64,000 nucleotides of DNA from Paragonimus westermani (Eukaryota > Platyhelminthes > Trematoda > Plagiorchiida > Troglotrematidae). Where the stretch lies: assembly GCA_008508345.1 (NCBI GenBank), contig QNGE01000999.1:1-64000 (forward strand), given 5' to 3'. The notes under the pieces are model-generated. The model did not search any database and was not told the DNA's origin. It saw nothing but the letters and a program-made list of their open reading frames with translations. The position numbers were made by a program, and so were the translations under genes. Of this stretch, positions 63,088 through 64,000 are shown piece by piece. Every line of letters begins with the position of its first letter. Position 1 is the stretch's first letter.

Positions 63088-63744
63088 CATCTTACCTGTT
63101 CATGATAAAACGTGAGAAACTTTGGCCTAAAGAAGTCTGGGGAAGGATCTTGTTGTCATCATCTCTGTGAACTCATAAACTATTATCAATGCAAGACGAT
63201 AGGACCTACTCTACCTGGTCCACGGTGAACATCAAATACGTAGAAAGTGATCCATTGCCAAACAAAAGGCGCGTGTTTCGATGAAGGCCAGTCATTGTTG
63301 CATGCAAGTCCACTATTCATTTACTCCAGTTGATAGCTCAAATTAACACACTATCTGCTACATTTTTATGGTGGTTGTTCATTCTGGAACGTTTCAATGG
63401 TAGCTCATAAATAAAGAAGGTACATAATAATAATGGTATATTTCTCGATGCATTTGTGTGAAGCACACTCAAGACAGCGTGATCAACGCAATGATTTTTA
63501 GCACGTACACAACAGAACACCAAATTTGCAAATTGTACAACGAGTCAACCATGTGAGTAGAGCAACATAACAGGCAGAAACAGACACTATATGAAGAGAA
63601 AATTCAAGTTTAAGCAAGAAACTTCGAGCTTTATAGTTCTAAGAAAATAGTGCGTGGGGTCTGCACAATTCCATAAAATAATTGATTTGTTACATCAATT
63701 TGGACTTCACAAGGTGATTGCTGGCCTGATGCTCAAGGTGATGC
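63088..63744. other. Gene-free stretch after the gypsy element
   Basis: AT-rich. Nothing recognised. Confidence 0.45.
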
Positions 63745-63999
63745 CAAAAAACGGTGGTTGTAGGATGGAGAGAATGTATTGGCGGAGAGTTTGACCATTA
63801 TTCCGTGAATATAGTCCCGAAAATAGGCGCAGAAAATTTTTTCATGATGTGGGTGAGGTGGGGATGCATAGACTTTCGCGGGGAACGCATGGACCTCTCG
63901 ACCGGACGTCATTCTTCGCTCAAATTCCTAAAAATTTCGAGGTGCTCGCGATATGTCCAACCAGTGCGGAATTTCAAGTGTCCGGGCGGGGTCGGATGT
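63745..63999 (-). other. GC-richer edge segment with a nearly open - strand frame
   Basis: Read from the window edge on the - strand, one frame runs for about 84 codons with a single stop (SDPARTLEIPHWLDIS, then a TAG, then RREVHAFPAK-like and EKIFCAYFRDYIHGIM, SANTFSPSYNHRFL). No family recognised. It could be part of a repeat or an exon running off the window. Confidence 0.2.
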
Positions 64000-64000
64000 T

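Noticed and set aside
57793..63092. Perfect target-site duplication around the gypsy element
   Set aside because: The flanks CACC and CATC differ at one position and longer flanks do not match, so a duplication is only suggested.
1..64000. CRISPR arrays, rRNA genes, bacterial operons
   Set aside because: No regularly spaced repeats, no rRNA-like blocks and no closely packed long frames; the window is eukaryotic.

Overview
The window looks like nuclear DNA of a flatworm, most likely a digenean fluke. Coding sequence is sparse and split by long introns. Splice sites are canonical GT-AG. The repeats are of types known from trematodes: a CsRn1-like Ty3/gypsy element whose Gag carries the unusual CHCC knuckle, Penelope-like elements with a GIY-YIG nuclease, a decayed CR1-like LINE, and tRNA-derived short repeats. 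The taxon call is inference from repeat families; no marker gene is present. There is no operon structure, rRNA or CRISPR array.

Two cellular genes can be read with good support because domain motifs, splice sites and intron phases agree. (1) On the + strand at 7.16-12.8 kb are the last two exons of a secreted CCN-family matricellular protein (CTGF/CYR61/NOV type). A TSP1-domain exon at 7162-7328 ends in phase 0. It joins, across a 4.7 kb intron, to the C-terminal cystine-knot exon at 12060-12449, and an AATAAA lies at 12791. The IGFBP and VWC exons were not found and should lie upstream of the window or be unrecognised. (2) On the - strand at 53.1-36.6 kb are the last three exons of a Caspr/neurexin-IV-like adhesion receptor: a membrane-proximal ectodomain exon (53134-53046), a small juxtamembrane exon (52421-52366), then a 15.5 kb intron, then a terminal exon (36826-36639) with the transmembrane helix, a band-4.1-binding motif and a PDZ-type C-terminus.

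Region by region: 1-7 kb is gene-poor with two copies of a dispersed repeat (about 740-1052 and 2396-2740; a third piece is near 38.84 kb). 7.2-12.8 kb is the CCN gene end. 15.55-18.52 kb holds three overlapping head-to-tail Penelope-like pieces. 18.5-36 kb has no recognised gene, only four unrecognised exon-like open frames (21.5, 22.2-22.5, 23.3 and 32.3 kb) and an inverted pair of an uncharacterised repeat at 24.64-24.92 kb. 36.6-53.1 kb is the receptor gene, whose large last intron contains two SINE-like copies, another copy of the 24.7 kb repeat and a near-perfect 230 bp palindrome. 53.4-54.0 kb (perhaps further) is LINE debris. 54-57.8 kb is GC-richer decayed sequence with short open frames. 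57,798-63,087 is a complete but inactivated gypsy element with both LTRs. The last 0.9 kb is non-coding apart from one open stretch at the edge.

The retroelements are decayed: stops and frameshifts occur throughout, the gypsy protease has DTR instead of DTG and its reverse transcriptase YLDG instead of YLDD. The two LTRs differ at roughly 13-15 of 300 positions by eye. No single novel multi-gene system was found. The most unusual structures are the 230 bp palindrome inside the receptor intron, the three-piece Penelope tandem, and the inverted repeat family at 24.7/47.0 kb.
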